Source of the DNA: JBBRMQ01 sp038230775
Lineage (GTDB): Bacteria; Acidobacteriota; Thermoanaerobaculia; Gp7-AA8
Length of the DNA stretch: 29,984 nt
Assembly: GCA_038230775.1 (NCBI GenBank)
Contig: JBBRMQ010000021.1
Coordinates: 1 to 29,984 of the forward strand
Reading direction: 5' to 3'
Positions 8,010 to 15,312 of the stretch are shown here, piece by piece. The notes below the pieces were generated by a model. It was not told the origin of the DNA. It did no database searches and was given only the letters and a program-made list of their open reading frames with translations. Position 1 is the stretch's first letter, and each line of letters starts with the position of its first letter. The position numbers and the translations under genes were made by a program.

Positions 8010-8041
8010 CCCCGCCGGTTGGGTGGTGGCATGATCATAAC

Positions 8042-9214
8042 GTGCGGCTCGCGATCTTCGCCATTGCGCTCATCGTCCGGATCGCCGCGGTCGAACTGAG
8101 TGGTGCGGAGCGGGTGGCATTCGGCGACGGGGCCGATTACATCGCGCACGCGCAGTCGCTCTGCGCCGAGCACGCGTATCCCGACCGCGGGAATCTACCG
8201 TTCTTTCGTGCGCCGGGGCTGCCGTTCTTCATCGCCGCAGTGACCGGCGGTCATCCATCGAATATCCGCGCGATCAAGTACGCATTGTCGATCGCCGACT
8301 CGATCACCGCAGTGATCATCGCGGGCATCGCGCTGCTTCTCTTTGGAGAGATCGCCGGCTGGCTGGCCGGAATCGGCGCCGCGCTCCATCCGATCTTCAT
8401 CGCCAGCGTCTGCGACGTTCGGAGCGAGCCGCTCTTCATGCTGCTGCTGGTGGCGGCGATTGCTCTTCTGCTCAATCGCAAGGAGGCATTCGCCGGTGTC
8501 GCTACGGCGCTGGCTGCGCTCACGCGGCCGTCGGCGTTGCTCTGCATCCCGCTGTTTGCGATCTTCCGTCCGCGCCGGGCCGTCGCCTTCTGCATCGGCG
8601 CGGCGCTCACTCTCGCGCCCTGGGTGGTTCGCAACGCGGTGCGCTATCACGAGCTGATCGTCGTCAACGATGCGGGCGGGTTCAGTTTCTGGCGGGGGAC
8701 GGCGCCGGAGACGATCGACATCAGCAACACGAATGAGCCGAACGCGTATCGCGAGAAGGCGCTTCGATTCGAGGTCCTCACGATCGCCGCCACAGCGCGC
8801 GAGATCGACGCCGTCGCCAGTTCTCCGATGTCCCGCTCGCGCGAATGGACTCGACGCGCGCTCCAGAACATTCGCCGGAACATCGGCATCGAAGCGCGCT
8901 TTACGCTCGAGAAGGCATGGCTCTACTGGCGGCCGTGGCTCAATTCGCAGGAGTACTCGCGACGCGTGGTCGCCGCCAGCCTCCTCTTCTTCGTGCCGTT
9001 CTATCTCCTCGGCTTCATGGGCGCGCGGAGACGGGCGGATGTCCTGATCTTCTTCGCTGCGATGTGGCTCGCACACCTGCCGTACCAGATGGGAGTGCGA
9101 TTGCGGTTGCCGTTCGTCGATCCGCTCATGCTGGTGCTTGCGGCTTCCGAGCTGTGTAGACGATATGCGCGTGCGGATACCATCGGTCGATCCGCCGCGC
9201 CGCCACTTCCGTGA
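8042..9214 (+). CDS. Multi-pass GT-C (GT39-like) membrane glycosyltransferase
   Basis: About 390 residues if translation starts at the GTG at 8042; the frame is open back to 7925, but that part overlaps the repeat and the divergent gene. There are about nine membrane helices. The motif FGDGADYIAHAQSL after helix 1 carries the acidic residues used by dolichyl/polyprenyl-phosphate-dependent transferases, followed by FRAPGLPFFIA and DVRSEPLFMLL. The C-terminal soluble segment is short. Such proteins move a sugar from a polyprenyl-phosphate carrier to an acceptor on the outer face of the inner membrane. It converges with the methyltransferase, the 3' ends overlapping by about 90 bp. The start is uncertain: a CATGAT box and GTG without Shine-Dalgarno. 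Confidence 0.72.
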   Translation: MRLAIFAIALIVRIAAVELSGAERVAFGDGADYIAHAQSLCAEHAYPDRGNLPFFRAPGLPFFIAAVTGGHPSNIRAIKYALSIADSITAVIIAGIALLLFGEIAGWLAGIGAALHPIFIASVCDVRSEPLFMLLLVAAIALLLNRKEAFAGVATALAALTRPSALLCIPLFAIFRPRRAVAFCIGAALTLAPWVVRNAVRYHELIVVNDAGGFSFWRGTAPETIDISNTNEPNAYREKALRFEVLTIAATAREIDAVASSPMSRSREWTRRALQNIRRNIGIEARFTLEKAWLYWRPWLNSQEYSRRVVAASLLFFVPFYLLGFMGARRRADVLIFFAAMWLAHLPYQMGVRLRLPFVDPLMLVLAASELCRRYARADTIGRSAAPPLP

Positions 9215-9785
9215 AACCGGAGGCTCGCAGGCGAGCATCCACTTGCTCCCGCGTGTCGTGTTCGAAGATCCCGGCGCCGCGGCTGAGACGCAGAGCGCGT
9301 ACGGCAACGACTTCCTGCGCTCGATCCCACGCGTTCTTCAGTCGGGCTGAGGGATCGAGATCTTTGATGATGAGCGTTCCGCCGGGCCGCATCCGTTCGA
9401 ACGCCTGCCGCAACAGCGCGTCGCGTGCATCAGCATTCATCAGATACAGCACATCGAAGATCGCGACGACGTCGAACACCCCGCGCACGCAGCCGGCCGG
9501 GCCGCAGACGACGCGAACATTCGGATGGCGAAAGCGCGGATTCATTTTTCGCAGGTCGGGCTCGACCGCGATGACGATCGAGGCACGCTCTTCGGCGACG
9601 AGACGAGCCCACAGGCCGTGACCGCTGCCGATGTCCAGCACGCGCGCTCCGCCCGGAACGAGCTCCAGCGTGCGCGGGAACGGAGCAGAGAGAAAGCGGC
9701 CCAGGATGTGGAGGCGTTGCAGGGGAGGGTGGCGGCGAAAGGCGCGATGCAGCAGGGCGAGCGCACGCACATAGCCAAGCCGCAT
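9126..9785 (-). CDS. Class I SAM-dependent methyltransferase
   Basis: This 219-residue protein carries the SAM-binding motif VLDIGSGHGLWARLVAEE (about residues 53-70), then an acidic residue at the end of the next strand (VIAVEPDLRK) and FDVVAIFDVLYLM, MRPGGTLIIKDLD as later motifs. The substrate is unknown; its place in a glycosyltransferase cluster suggests a sugar or lipid-linked intermediate. Upstream residues in the same frame are ignored because TATAAT lies 10 nt before the ATG at 9785, with no Shine-Dalgarno. Its 3' end overlaps the end of the convergent GT-C gene by about 90 bp, so one of the C-termini may have been extended by loss of a stop. Confidence 0.75.
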   Translation of the reverse strand: MRLGYVRALALLHRAFRRHPPLQRLHILGRFLSAPFPRTLELVPGGARVLDIGSGHGLWARLVAEERASIVIAVEPDLRKMNPRFRHPNVRVVCGPAGCVRGVFDVVAIFDVLYLMNADARDALLRQAFERMRPGGTLIIKDLDPSARLKNAWDRAQEVVAVRALRLSRGAGIFEHDTREQVDARLRASGFTEVAARRIDRWYPHAHIVYTARKPQAPA

Positions 9786-9795
9786 TTCGAGCGCG

Positions 9796-9803
9796 ATTAT
9801 AGT
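9796..9803. promoter_or_regulatory. Overlapping divergent -10 boxes (TATAAT minus, TATAGT plus)
   Basis: The octamer ATTATAGT reads TATAAT on the minus strand (9801-9796), 10 nt before the methyltransferase ATG. On the plus strand it reads TATAGT (9798-9803), 7 nt before the TTG at 9811. The whole gap between the divergent starts is 25 bp, so the two promoters would share the same DNA and exclude one another. Confidence 0.55.
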
Positions 9804-9810
9804 TGGCGGC

Positions 9811-11586
9811 TTGAAGCGCAAAGAGCTTTGGATCTCGCTTGCCGCACTGATCGTGGTGATGGCTCTCGGCACGCCCGCTGCGCTCTGGGAGTTTGACGAG
9901 GTTCTGTTTGCGCACGCGGTCGCGCACTACGACCCTCTCGCGCATCACCCGCCGCCGCCCGGCTATCCGGTCTTCATCTTTGTCGCCCAGATCGTTCGAC
10001 GCGTTGCGCCGAGCAATTTCGCGGCACTCGTCAGCGTCAACTTCGCAGCGTCGGCGATCGGTTTCGTTTTTCTGGCCCTTGCATTCGGGCGGATCGCCGG
10101 CCAGGCAGCAGGGATACTCGCTGCGCTGCTGTTCTACTTGTCGCCCTCGATGCTGGTGCATTCGACGCTCGCGATGTCGGAACCTGGCGCGGTCGCGTTG
10201 CTTGCTGCAGCGCTGTACTTTCTGCCTGTCTCGGATTCTGTGTGTGGGCCGGCTTCAGCCGGCCGACCGGCTGAAGCCGGTCCTCACACCTCGCCGGCTG
10301 CTTTCGGATTCTTCGCGGCTCTCGCCGTGGGCTGGCGTCCGCAGTTCGCGATCTTCGTGCTGCCGATGCTCGTGGCGTCGATGTTTGTCGCGCGGACGTG
10401 GCGCGATCGCGCGATCGCTTTGATCGTCTTCACCGTCGTTTGCGTGGCGTGGTTGATTCCGCTGGCAAGCGCGGTCGGCGGTCTCGAGCGCCTCATCCCG
10501 TTCGAGAGGCAACAGGCAATGATCGTTGCGGCGCACGATGCCGATGTGTCGCGAAGCGGGTGGACTCCAGCCACGATCGCGCGAACCTTCATCGTCGATC
10601 CGTGGGGTCCTGCTTTGATCGCCTGGCCGGTCCTGTTGGCGATTGGCGTGGGTGTCACGCGCGTGTGGCGCGACCCGCGCGCGGCTCCGATCCTCATCGG
10701 TGGTGCTGCGTATCTGGCGTTTGCCCTCGCGGTGATGGACCCGGCGGACAGCGTCCGCTACGCGATCCCGTTCATGCTCGCCGCTGCCTTGCCCGCTGCG
10801 ATGGGAATCGCGCATCTGCGCCCGAATCAAACCTACGCGATCGCCGCGCTTTTCGGTGCGGCCTCCATCATTTATTCGAGCTCGCTCCTCGTGCAGCGTT
10901 CGACGTCGATGCCGCCGGCGTTGATGGCGGCCCGCGACATCGAATCGCGCACGACACCAGACGCGGTCATCCTCTACGAGCTTCCGTTGTGGCCGCATGC
11001 GACGTACTGGTTGTCCGGTCGCCGGCTTTTCCGCCCGGATGATGGATTGCAACGATTCTTCGATTCGAAGGCGCCGATGTGGCTCTACGCCGACGGCGAC
11101 AGCGATGTGTCGGGCTCCCGGCAATTCTCCTGGGCCGCGAGCGATGCGTACAGCGCGCTGACCCGAAATCATTACCGCGTGGTCACCACGATTCCCGTTC
11201 CGCCGGAGAGGCGATTCCGGCCGTTGGCCGGCGTGCGGGCATTCGAGCGCGAGGTCGACGGCGACGAGTGGCGCTGGCTCGATCAGGACGCTGCGTTGCA
11301 ACTTCCATCGCTTGGCGCGACCGCGGTCCTGCTGCGTCTTGGGCTCCCGCAAGCAGCGCCGTTCGCCGACAACGTGGTGACGGTCACGAGTGATCGTTCG
11401 CCGCTCGGTCGCGTCCGCGTCGTTCGCGGTGGCCAGACACGGGTGACGCTGCCGCTTCCGGCCGGCGCGTCGATCCTTCGATTCCACAGTGACCGCGCCT
11501 ATCGCCCGGCGATGGTTGCCGGAAGCCTCAATCGCGATCCCCGCCGCCTCGGTGTTCGACTGCATGAGCTGGTGCTGCAACCGTGA
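9811..11586 (+). CDS. Large GT-C membrane glycosyltransferase-like protein with an in-frame palindromic insert
   Basis: This 591-residue protein starts at TTG. Its N-terminal half has about nine membrane helices with FDEVLFAHAVAHYDPLAHHPPPPGYPVF (about 28-55), a first external loop with an acidic pair as in GT-C enzymes. Residues about 350-591 form a soluble, probably periplasmic domain. The next gene is a shorter paralogue with SDEQKSFGAALLTFDPYGHQPPPPSYPVY at the same place. Compared with it, this protein has about 19 extra residues (SVCGPASAGRPAEAGPHT region, about 143-162) encoded by a palindromic repeat in a loop between two helices. The stop overlaps the next start (GTGA). It probably transfers a sugar from a polyprenyl-phosphate donor; acceptor unknown. 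Confidence 0.7.
   Translation: MKRKELWISLAALIVVMALGTPAALWEFDEVLFAHAVAHYDPLAHHPPPPGYPVFIFVAQIVRRVAPSNFAALVSVNFAASAIGFVFLALAFGRIAGQAAGILAALLFYLSPSMLVHSTLAMSEPGAVALLAAALYFLPVSDSVCGPASAGRPAEAGPHTSPAAFGFFAALAVGWRPQFAIFVLPMLVASMFVARTWRDRAIALIVFTVVCVAWLIPLASAVGGLERLIPFERQQAMIVAAHDADVSRSGWTPATIARTFIVDPWGPALIAWPVLLAIGVGVTRVWRDPRAAPILIGGAAYLAFALAVMDPADSVRYAIPFMLAAALPAAMGIAHLRPNQTYAIAALFGAASIIYSSSLLVQRSTSMPPALMAARDIESRTTPDAVILYELPLWPHATYWLSGRRLFRPDDGLQRFFDSKAPMWLYADGDSDVSGSRQFSWAASDAYSALTRNHYRVVTTIPVPPERRFRPLAGVRAFEREVDGDEWRWLDQDAALQLPSLGATAVLLRLGLPQAAPFADNVVTVTSDRSPLGRVRVVRGGQTRVTLPLPAGASILRFHSDRAYRPAMVAGSLNRDPRRLGVRLHELVLQP
10234..10289. repeat. GTGTG palindromic element R1, inside a coding region
   Basis: The 25-nt halves 10240-10264 and 10265-10289 are inverted copies with three mismatches. 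Each half holds its own CCGGCT-TC-AGCCGG hairpin, and the 5' end extends to GATTCT as in R3. It is read in frame as SVCGPASAGRPAEAGPHT within the GT-C protein. Confidence 0.9.
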
Positions 11587-12527
11587 GCCGGGAGCGGGTT
11601 GCCATTGCCCTCGCCGCGATCTTCATTCTGATTCGATGCTGGACCGCGCTGCCGCCACGCTTCCAGAGCGATGAGCAGAAATCGTTCGGCGCCGCGCTGC
11701 TCACCTTCGATCCCTACGGCCACCAGCCGCCGCCGCCGTCGTATCCGGTCTATGTCGCGGCGGGCCGTCTGCTCCACTTTTTCATCCGGCGTCCGTTGCC
11801 GACGCTGCTCGCGCTGAGCGTGGGAAGTGCGCTGGCAGGCTTCGTCCTGTTCTCGATCGCTTTCGGCCGGCTGCTTCGCGCACCATGGATCGGGATCGCG
11901 GCCGCGCTCGCGCTCTACGTCTCGCCGCCGGTGCGCTATCTCTCTTCCCACACGGCAGCGGAGCCTCTGGCCTTCGCGCTGCTGGCCGCTGCGCTTCTGT
12001 TCTGGCTTCGCGGCGAGGACGTCTCGTTCGCCATCGCGCTCGCGCTTGCGATCGGCGTGAGGCCGCAGTTGTGCGTGGCCGTCATCGCATGGCTCGTGAC
12101 CGCGAGCGTTCTGCGTCCGGCATGGCGCGGGCTCGTCGCGTTCGTCGCCACGCTGGCCATCTCGTTCGAGCCCGTGGTCGCAGGCGTCGGCATCGACCGA
12201 TTGCAGTACTTCGTCGCGAATGCGATCGCCGCCGAGCGTCTGCGTTCGGTATCCGGTTCTCTGAGCGCGGTGTTGCATGCCTTCGTCGTCGAGCCGTGGG
12301 GGATGGGCACGCTTGTCGTGTTCGCTGCGGCTGCGCTGGGGCTTGCCGGCGCCTTGATCCGGCGCGAGAAAGCGCTGTTCCCGCTCGCCGCCTTCACCGT
12401 CGCCCATCTGCTGTTCGCGGTCGCCGCGGGGACGCGGATCGAGAGCGTCCGTCCGTTCGTTCCAGCCCTGATCGGGATCTCGCTGTTCGCCGCCGCTGCC
12501 GTTCCGGCGAAGTGGCGGCTATCATGA
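11583..12527 (+). CDS. GT-C-type membrane protein, short paralogue of the preceding gene
   Basis: This 314-residue, about nine-helix protein starts at GTG overlapping the preceding stop by 4 nt. It shares the order of motifs of the previous gene: SDEQKSFGAALLTFDPYGHQPPPPSYPVY, AAEPLAFALLAAALLFWL, IGVRPQL and VVEPWGMGTLV. It lacks that protein's soluble C-terminal domain and the palindrome-encoded loop. The pair probably arose by tandem duplication. It could be a transferase or a partner subunit of one. It overlaps the next gene (GT2) by 4 nt (ATGA), so all are one operon. Confidence 0.72.
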   Translation: MSRERVAIALAAIFILIRCWTALPPRFQSDEQKSFGAALLTFDPYGHQPPPPSYPVYVAAGRLLHFFIRRPLPTLLALSVGSALAGFVLFSIAFGRLLRAPWIGIAAALALYVSPPVRYLSSHTAAEPLAFALLAAALLFWLRGEDVSFAIALALAIGVRPQLCVAVIAWLVTASVLRPAWRGLVAFVATLAISFEPVVAGVGIDRLQYFVANAIAAERLRSVSGSLSAVLHAFVVEPWGMGTLVVFAAAALGLAGALIRREKALFPLAAFTVAHLLFAVAAGTRIESVRPFVPALIGISLFAAAAVPAKWRLS

Positions 12528-13294
12528 AGGCGATGGAACGGCCATCGATCTCCCTCGTGATCCCGATGTTCAACGAGGAACCGAACATCGAGCACGCGCT
12601 GGCGTACGCGGTGGACGCGCTCCGGCAACACGCGCGTGAGTACGAGATCATCATCGTCGACGACGCGTCCACCGATCAGTCGCCCGAGCTTGTGCGGCGC
12701 GCCATTCACGGCAACGCGGCGATCCGTCTGATCCGGCATGAGTTCAACCAGAAGCTCGGTGCGTCGCTGCGCACCGGATTCGCCGCCGCGCATCACGATC
12801 TGATTCTCTACATGGATGCCGACCTCCCGTTCGACCCCGACGTGTTAGGCCGGGCGATCCGTGCCATCAACGTCACCCGCGCGGATCTCATCTGCGGGTA
12901 TCGCTTCGATCGCACGACGGAAGGAGTCAAGCGGACGCTGTATACGGTGGGGTACAACTGGCTGATCCGCATCCTCTTCCGCATCAGCGTTCGCGACGTC
13001 AACTTCTCCTTCAAGCTGATGCGGCGCGAGGTCCTGAAGAGCATCGAGCTGCGATCGGAAGGCTCCCTGATCGACGCCGAGATCGTCGTCAAGGCGCGCA
13101 ATCGCGGATTCACGATCCAGCAGATCGGTCTCGATTACTTCCCACGCACGCAGGGCGAGTCGACGCTCTCGTCGCCGGCGGTGATCGTGAAGATCTTCCG
13201 CGAGCTGTTCACGCTGTATTCCGACATGAATCGCCGTGTGGCGCGCGAAGCACCAGTGGTCGAACTTGAAACGGCTCATCGTCACCGCGGATGA
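12524..13294 (+). CDS. GT2 glycosyltransferase, polyprenyl-phosphate sugar synthase-like
   Basis: This 256-residue protein is a GT-A-fold family 2 glycosyltransferase resembling dolichyl-phosphate mannose/glucose synthases. It shows ISLVIPMFNEEPNIEHAL (nucleotide-sugar binding), IIIVDDASTDQSPEL, and YMDADLPFDP, the metal-binding DxD. FSFKLMRREVL and GSLIDAEIVVKARNRGF fall where this subgroup has its acceptor-site motifs. There are no clear C-terminal membrane helices. It probably makes the polyprenyl-phosphate sugar used by the adjacent GT-C proteins. The ATG at 12524 overlaps the upstream stop by 4 nt; a second Met is 3 codons on. Confidence 0.85.
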   Translation: MKAMERPSISLVIPMFNEEPNIEHALAYAVDALRQHAREYEIIIVDDASTDQSPELVRRAIHGNAAIRLIRHEFNQKLGASLRTGFAAAHHDLILYMDADLPFDPDVLGRAIRAINVTRADLICGYRFDRTTEGVKRTLYTVGYNWLIRILFRISVRDVNFSFKLMRREVLKSIELRSEGSLIDAEIVVKARNRGFTIQQIGLDYFPRTQGESTLSSPAVIVKIFRELFTLYSDMNRRVAREAPVVELETAHRHRG

Positions 13295-14075
13295 CGTCGG
13301 CCTCGACCCCGGCATGACGGCCGGCGCGATCGAGGCTCATCGCCACGGCATCGTCACCGCCTGCTCGATCGTCGCCAACGGACGCGCCTTCGAGGACGCC
13401 GTCGCGCGGCTCCGCGATGTCCCCACACTCGAAGCCGGGGTTCACCTCACGCTCGTCGAGGAGCGCTCGCTCACCACCGGCGAACCGATGCCGCGCAACT
13501 GGGTGCGTTTCCTGCTCTCGCGTCGCGGCGACGTGGAAGGGGAGATGCGGCTGCAGATCGAGAAGGTGCTCGCCGCGGGAGTGAAGGTCACGCATCTCAA
13601 CAGCCATCAGCACCTGCACATGCTTCCGTCGCTGCTGGCGCTCGTGCACCGGCTCGCGGATGAGTATCGGATCGGCTACGTGCGGACGATCAACGACCGC
13701 GGAGGGCCGATCGGCGTTCGCCGTGCGATCTTTGCGGCGCTGAGCTTTGGTGTGAGGACCGGCTTCAGCCGGTCAAGTAGGCCGGCTGAAGCCGGCCCTC
13801 ACACAGAAGCCACCATCGGCGTGGTCGAAGCCGGTCATCTCACGTCTGCGCGATTGATCGATTTGCTCGAACATGTCGACGGCACGACCGAGCTCGTCAC
13901 GCATCCGGGAATCGGCGTGCGCGGCTACGAGCACTGGCGCTACGCGTGGGACGAAGAGACACGCGCCTTGTGCGATCCGCGTGTGAAGGCCGCAATGAAC
14001 GACATCGAGCTCATCGCGCCATCCGTAGCGCCGCCGGCCCGGCGGCGGGACCGCCGCCGGCTCGGCGGCGATTGA
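13266..14075 (+). CDS. ChbG/YdjC/HpnK-like carbohydrate deacetylase with repeat-derived segments
   Basis: About 269 residues. LKRLIVTADDVGLDPGM (metal-binding Asp pair), GVHLTLVE and THLNSHQHLHMLP (metal-binding His residues) identify the ChbG/YdjC fold. These enzymes deacetylate N-acetylated sugars, and HpnK is a hopanoid-linked member. The start is taken as TTG 13266 because family proteins begin just before this strand; a GTG at 13236 is possible. Both overlap the GT2 gene. Residues about 162-180 (GVRTGFSRSSRPAEAGPHT) come from palindrome R2. The last about 17 residues, rich in Arg, and the stop codon come from the large palindrome at 14025-14124, so the native C-terminus seems to have been replaced. 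Confidence 0.78.
   Translation: MKRLIVTADDVGLDPGMTAGAIEAHRHGIVTACSIVANGRAFEDAVARLRDVPTLEAGVHLTLVEERSLTTGEPMPRNWVRFLLSRRGDVEGEMRLQIEKVLAAGVKVTHLNSHQHLHMLPSLLALVHRLADEYRIGYVRTINDRGGPIGVRRAIFAALSFGVRTGFSRSSRPAEAGPHTEATIGVVEAGHLTSARLIDLLEHVDGTTELVTHPGIGVRGYEHWRYAWDEETRALCDPRVKAAMNDIELIAPSVAPPARRRDRRRLGGD
13750..13804. repeat. GTGTG palindromic element R2, inside a coding region
   Basis: The 25-nt halves 13750-13774 and 13780-13804 are inverted copies separated by 5 nt. The cores are CCGGCT-TC-AGCCGG hairpins. It is read through in frame in the ChbG-like gene. Confidence 0.9.
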
Positions 14076-14124
14076 ACCGGCCAGCGAGCCGCTGGCGGTC
14101 CCGCCGGCGAGCCGCCGGCGCTAC
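14025..14124. repeat. 100-bp GTAGCGCCG...CGGCGCTAC palindrome
   Basis: Arms of about 45 nt starting GTAGCGCCG at 14025 and ending CGGCGCTAC at 14124 align with only scattered mismatches and include a shared GGCGGGACCGCC block. This family differs from the GTGTG elements. It encodes the C-terminus and stop of the deacetylase gene and ends 27 bp before the -10 box of the next gene. Confidence 0.85.
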
Positions 14125-14151
14125 GTGCGCCGAGCCGCCGCGGTCCGGCCC

Positions 14152-14157
14152 TATAAT
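14152..14157 (+). promoter_or_regulatory. Putative -10 box (TATAAT), near-leaderless
   Basis: A perfect TATAAT followed by 10 nt and the ATG at 14168, with no Shine-Dalgarno in the gap (CCGCGCCCCG). No clear -35 is visible; the upstream DNA is the palindrome. Confidence 0.65.
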
Positions 14158-14167
14158 CCGCGCCCCG

Positions 14168-15217
14168 ATGGGAAAGAAAATCGCGGTCGTCCCCGGCGAC
14201 GGAATCGGACCGGAAGTCATCGCCCAGGGAATGCGAGTCCTTGAGACGATCAACGACAAGCGCAAGCTCGGCCTGGAGTTCGTTCACTTCGGCTGGAACG
14301 CCGACGAGTACCTGAAGACCGGCATCTCCATGCCGCCCGGCGCGATGGATGACATCCGCAACAACTACGCGGCCGTCTATCTCGGCGCGTTCGGCGACCC
14401 GCGCGTCCCCGACATGAAGCACGCCGCCGACATCCTCCTCGGCATGCGCTTTCAGCTCGATCTCTACGTCAACTACCGCCCGGTGAAACTGCTGGACGAG
14501 CGCCTCTCGCCGCTGAAGTCGAAGACGAAGATCGACATGGTGATCTTTCGCGAGAACACCGAAGGCGCCTACGTCGGCATGGGCGGCAGCTTCAAGAAGG
14601 GGACGTCCGACGAGATCGCGGTGCAGGAGGACGTGTCGACGCGGAAAGGCGTCGAGCGAATCATTCGCTACGCCTTCGAGTTCGCAAAGGCCGCCGGCCG
14701 CAAGTCCATCTGCATGTCGGACAAGAACAACGTCATGCGCTTCGGCGGCGATCTCTGGCTGCGCACCTTCGAGGAGGTGGCGAAAGAGTTCCCCGGCATC
14801 GAGCACTTTCACATGTTCGTCGACGCCCTGACGATGCAGATGGTCCGCGCTCCGGAGATGTTCGACGTCATCGTCACCAACAACATGTTCGGCGACATCG
14901 TCACCGACCTGGGCGCCGGGCTCCAGGGCGGTCTCGGAATGGCGGCCAGCGGCAACATTCATCCCGGTCGCGTGTCGCTGTTCGAGCCCATTCACGGCAG
15001 CGCACCGAAGTACACGGCCAAAGATGTCGCGAACCCGATCGGTGCCATCCTCACCGCCGCGATGATGCTCGAGTTCCTCGGACACAAGGACGAGGCGGCG
15101 CTGATCGAGAAGGCCGTCGTCGCCGCCATCCAGGCCAACGAGACGACGAAGGACATCGGCGGCGCGTTGGGTACGCGGGCGGCGGGGGATGCGATTTTGA
15201 ACAAACTGCGGCTGTAG
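14168..15217 (+). CDS. Isopropylmalate/isocitrate dehydrogenase-family enzyme
   Basis: This 349-residue protein opens KIAVVPGDGIGPEVI, the start of the beta-decarboxylating dehydrogenase family. It shows YRPVKLLDERLSPLK (substrate carboxylate Arg), IFRENTEGAYVGMGG, SDKNNVMRFGGDLW (catalytic Lys), VTNNMFGDIVTDLGAGLQGGLGMAASGNI (metal Asp residues) and EPIHGSAPKYTAKDVANP (NAD-binding loop). The length and the nearby LeuA-family gene (22732) favour 3-isopropylmalate dehydrogenase (leucine synthesis). Isocitrate or tartrate dehydrogenase cannot be excluded, and no leuCD is adjacent. The ATG is chosen by family start and by TATAAT-N10-ATG; an open frame upstream is the palindrome. Confidence 0.85.
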   Translation: MGKKIAVVPGDGIGPEVIAQGMRVLETINDKRKLGLEFVHFGWNADEYLKTGISMPPGAMDDIRNNYAAVYLGAFGDPRVPDMKHAADILLGMRFQLDLYVNYRPVKLLDERLSPLKSKTKIDMVIFRENTEGAYVGMGGSFKKGTSDEIAVQEDVSTRKGVERIIRYAFEFAKAAGRKSICMSDKNNVMRFGGDLWLRTFEEVAKEFPGIEHFHMFVDALTMQMVRAPEMFDVIVTNNMFGDIVTDLGAGLQGGLGMAASGNIHPGRVSLFEPIHGSAPKYTAKDVANPIGAILTAAMMLEFLGHKDEAALIEKAVVAAIQANETTKDIGGALGTRAAGDAILNKLRL

Positions 15218-15221
15218 CCGC

Positions 15222-15295
15222 GTTGTCGGTTGTCAGTTGTCGGTTGTCAAGGGCGCCGGGCGGTCGTGGACAACCGAGAACCGACAACCGACAAC
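15222..15295. repeat. Heptamer-array hairpin E5 (unit GTTGTCG)
   Basis: The 27-nt arms 15222-15248 and 15269-15295 pair at 25 of 27 positions around a 20-nt loop. It starts 4 nt after the dehydrogenase stop and ends just before the Shine-Dalgarno of the S46 peptidase gene. Same unit as E3 and E7. Confidence 0.88.
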
Positions 15296-15312
15296 CATTC
15301 AAGGAGAGAAAC

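Noticed and set aside
7925..8041. Extended N-terminus for the GT-C protein beginning at an ATG at 7925.
   Set aside because: The extra residues are Arg-rich, come from the heptamer repeat and overlap the divergent dehydrogenase start. The first membrane helix begins after the GTG at 8042.
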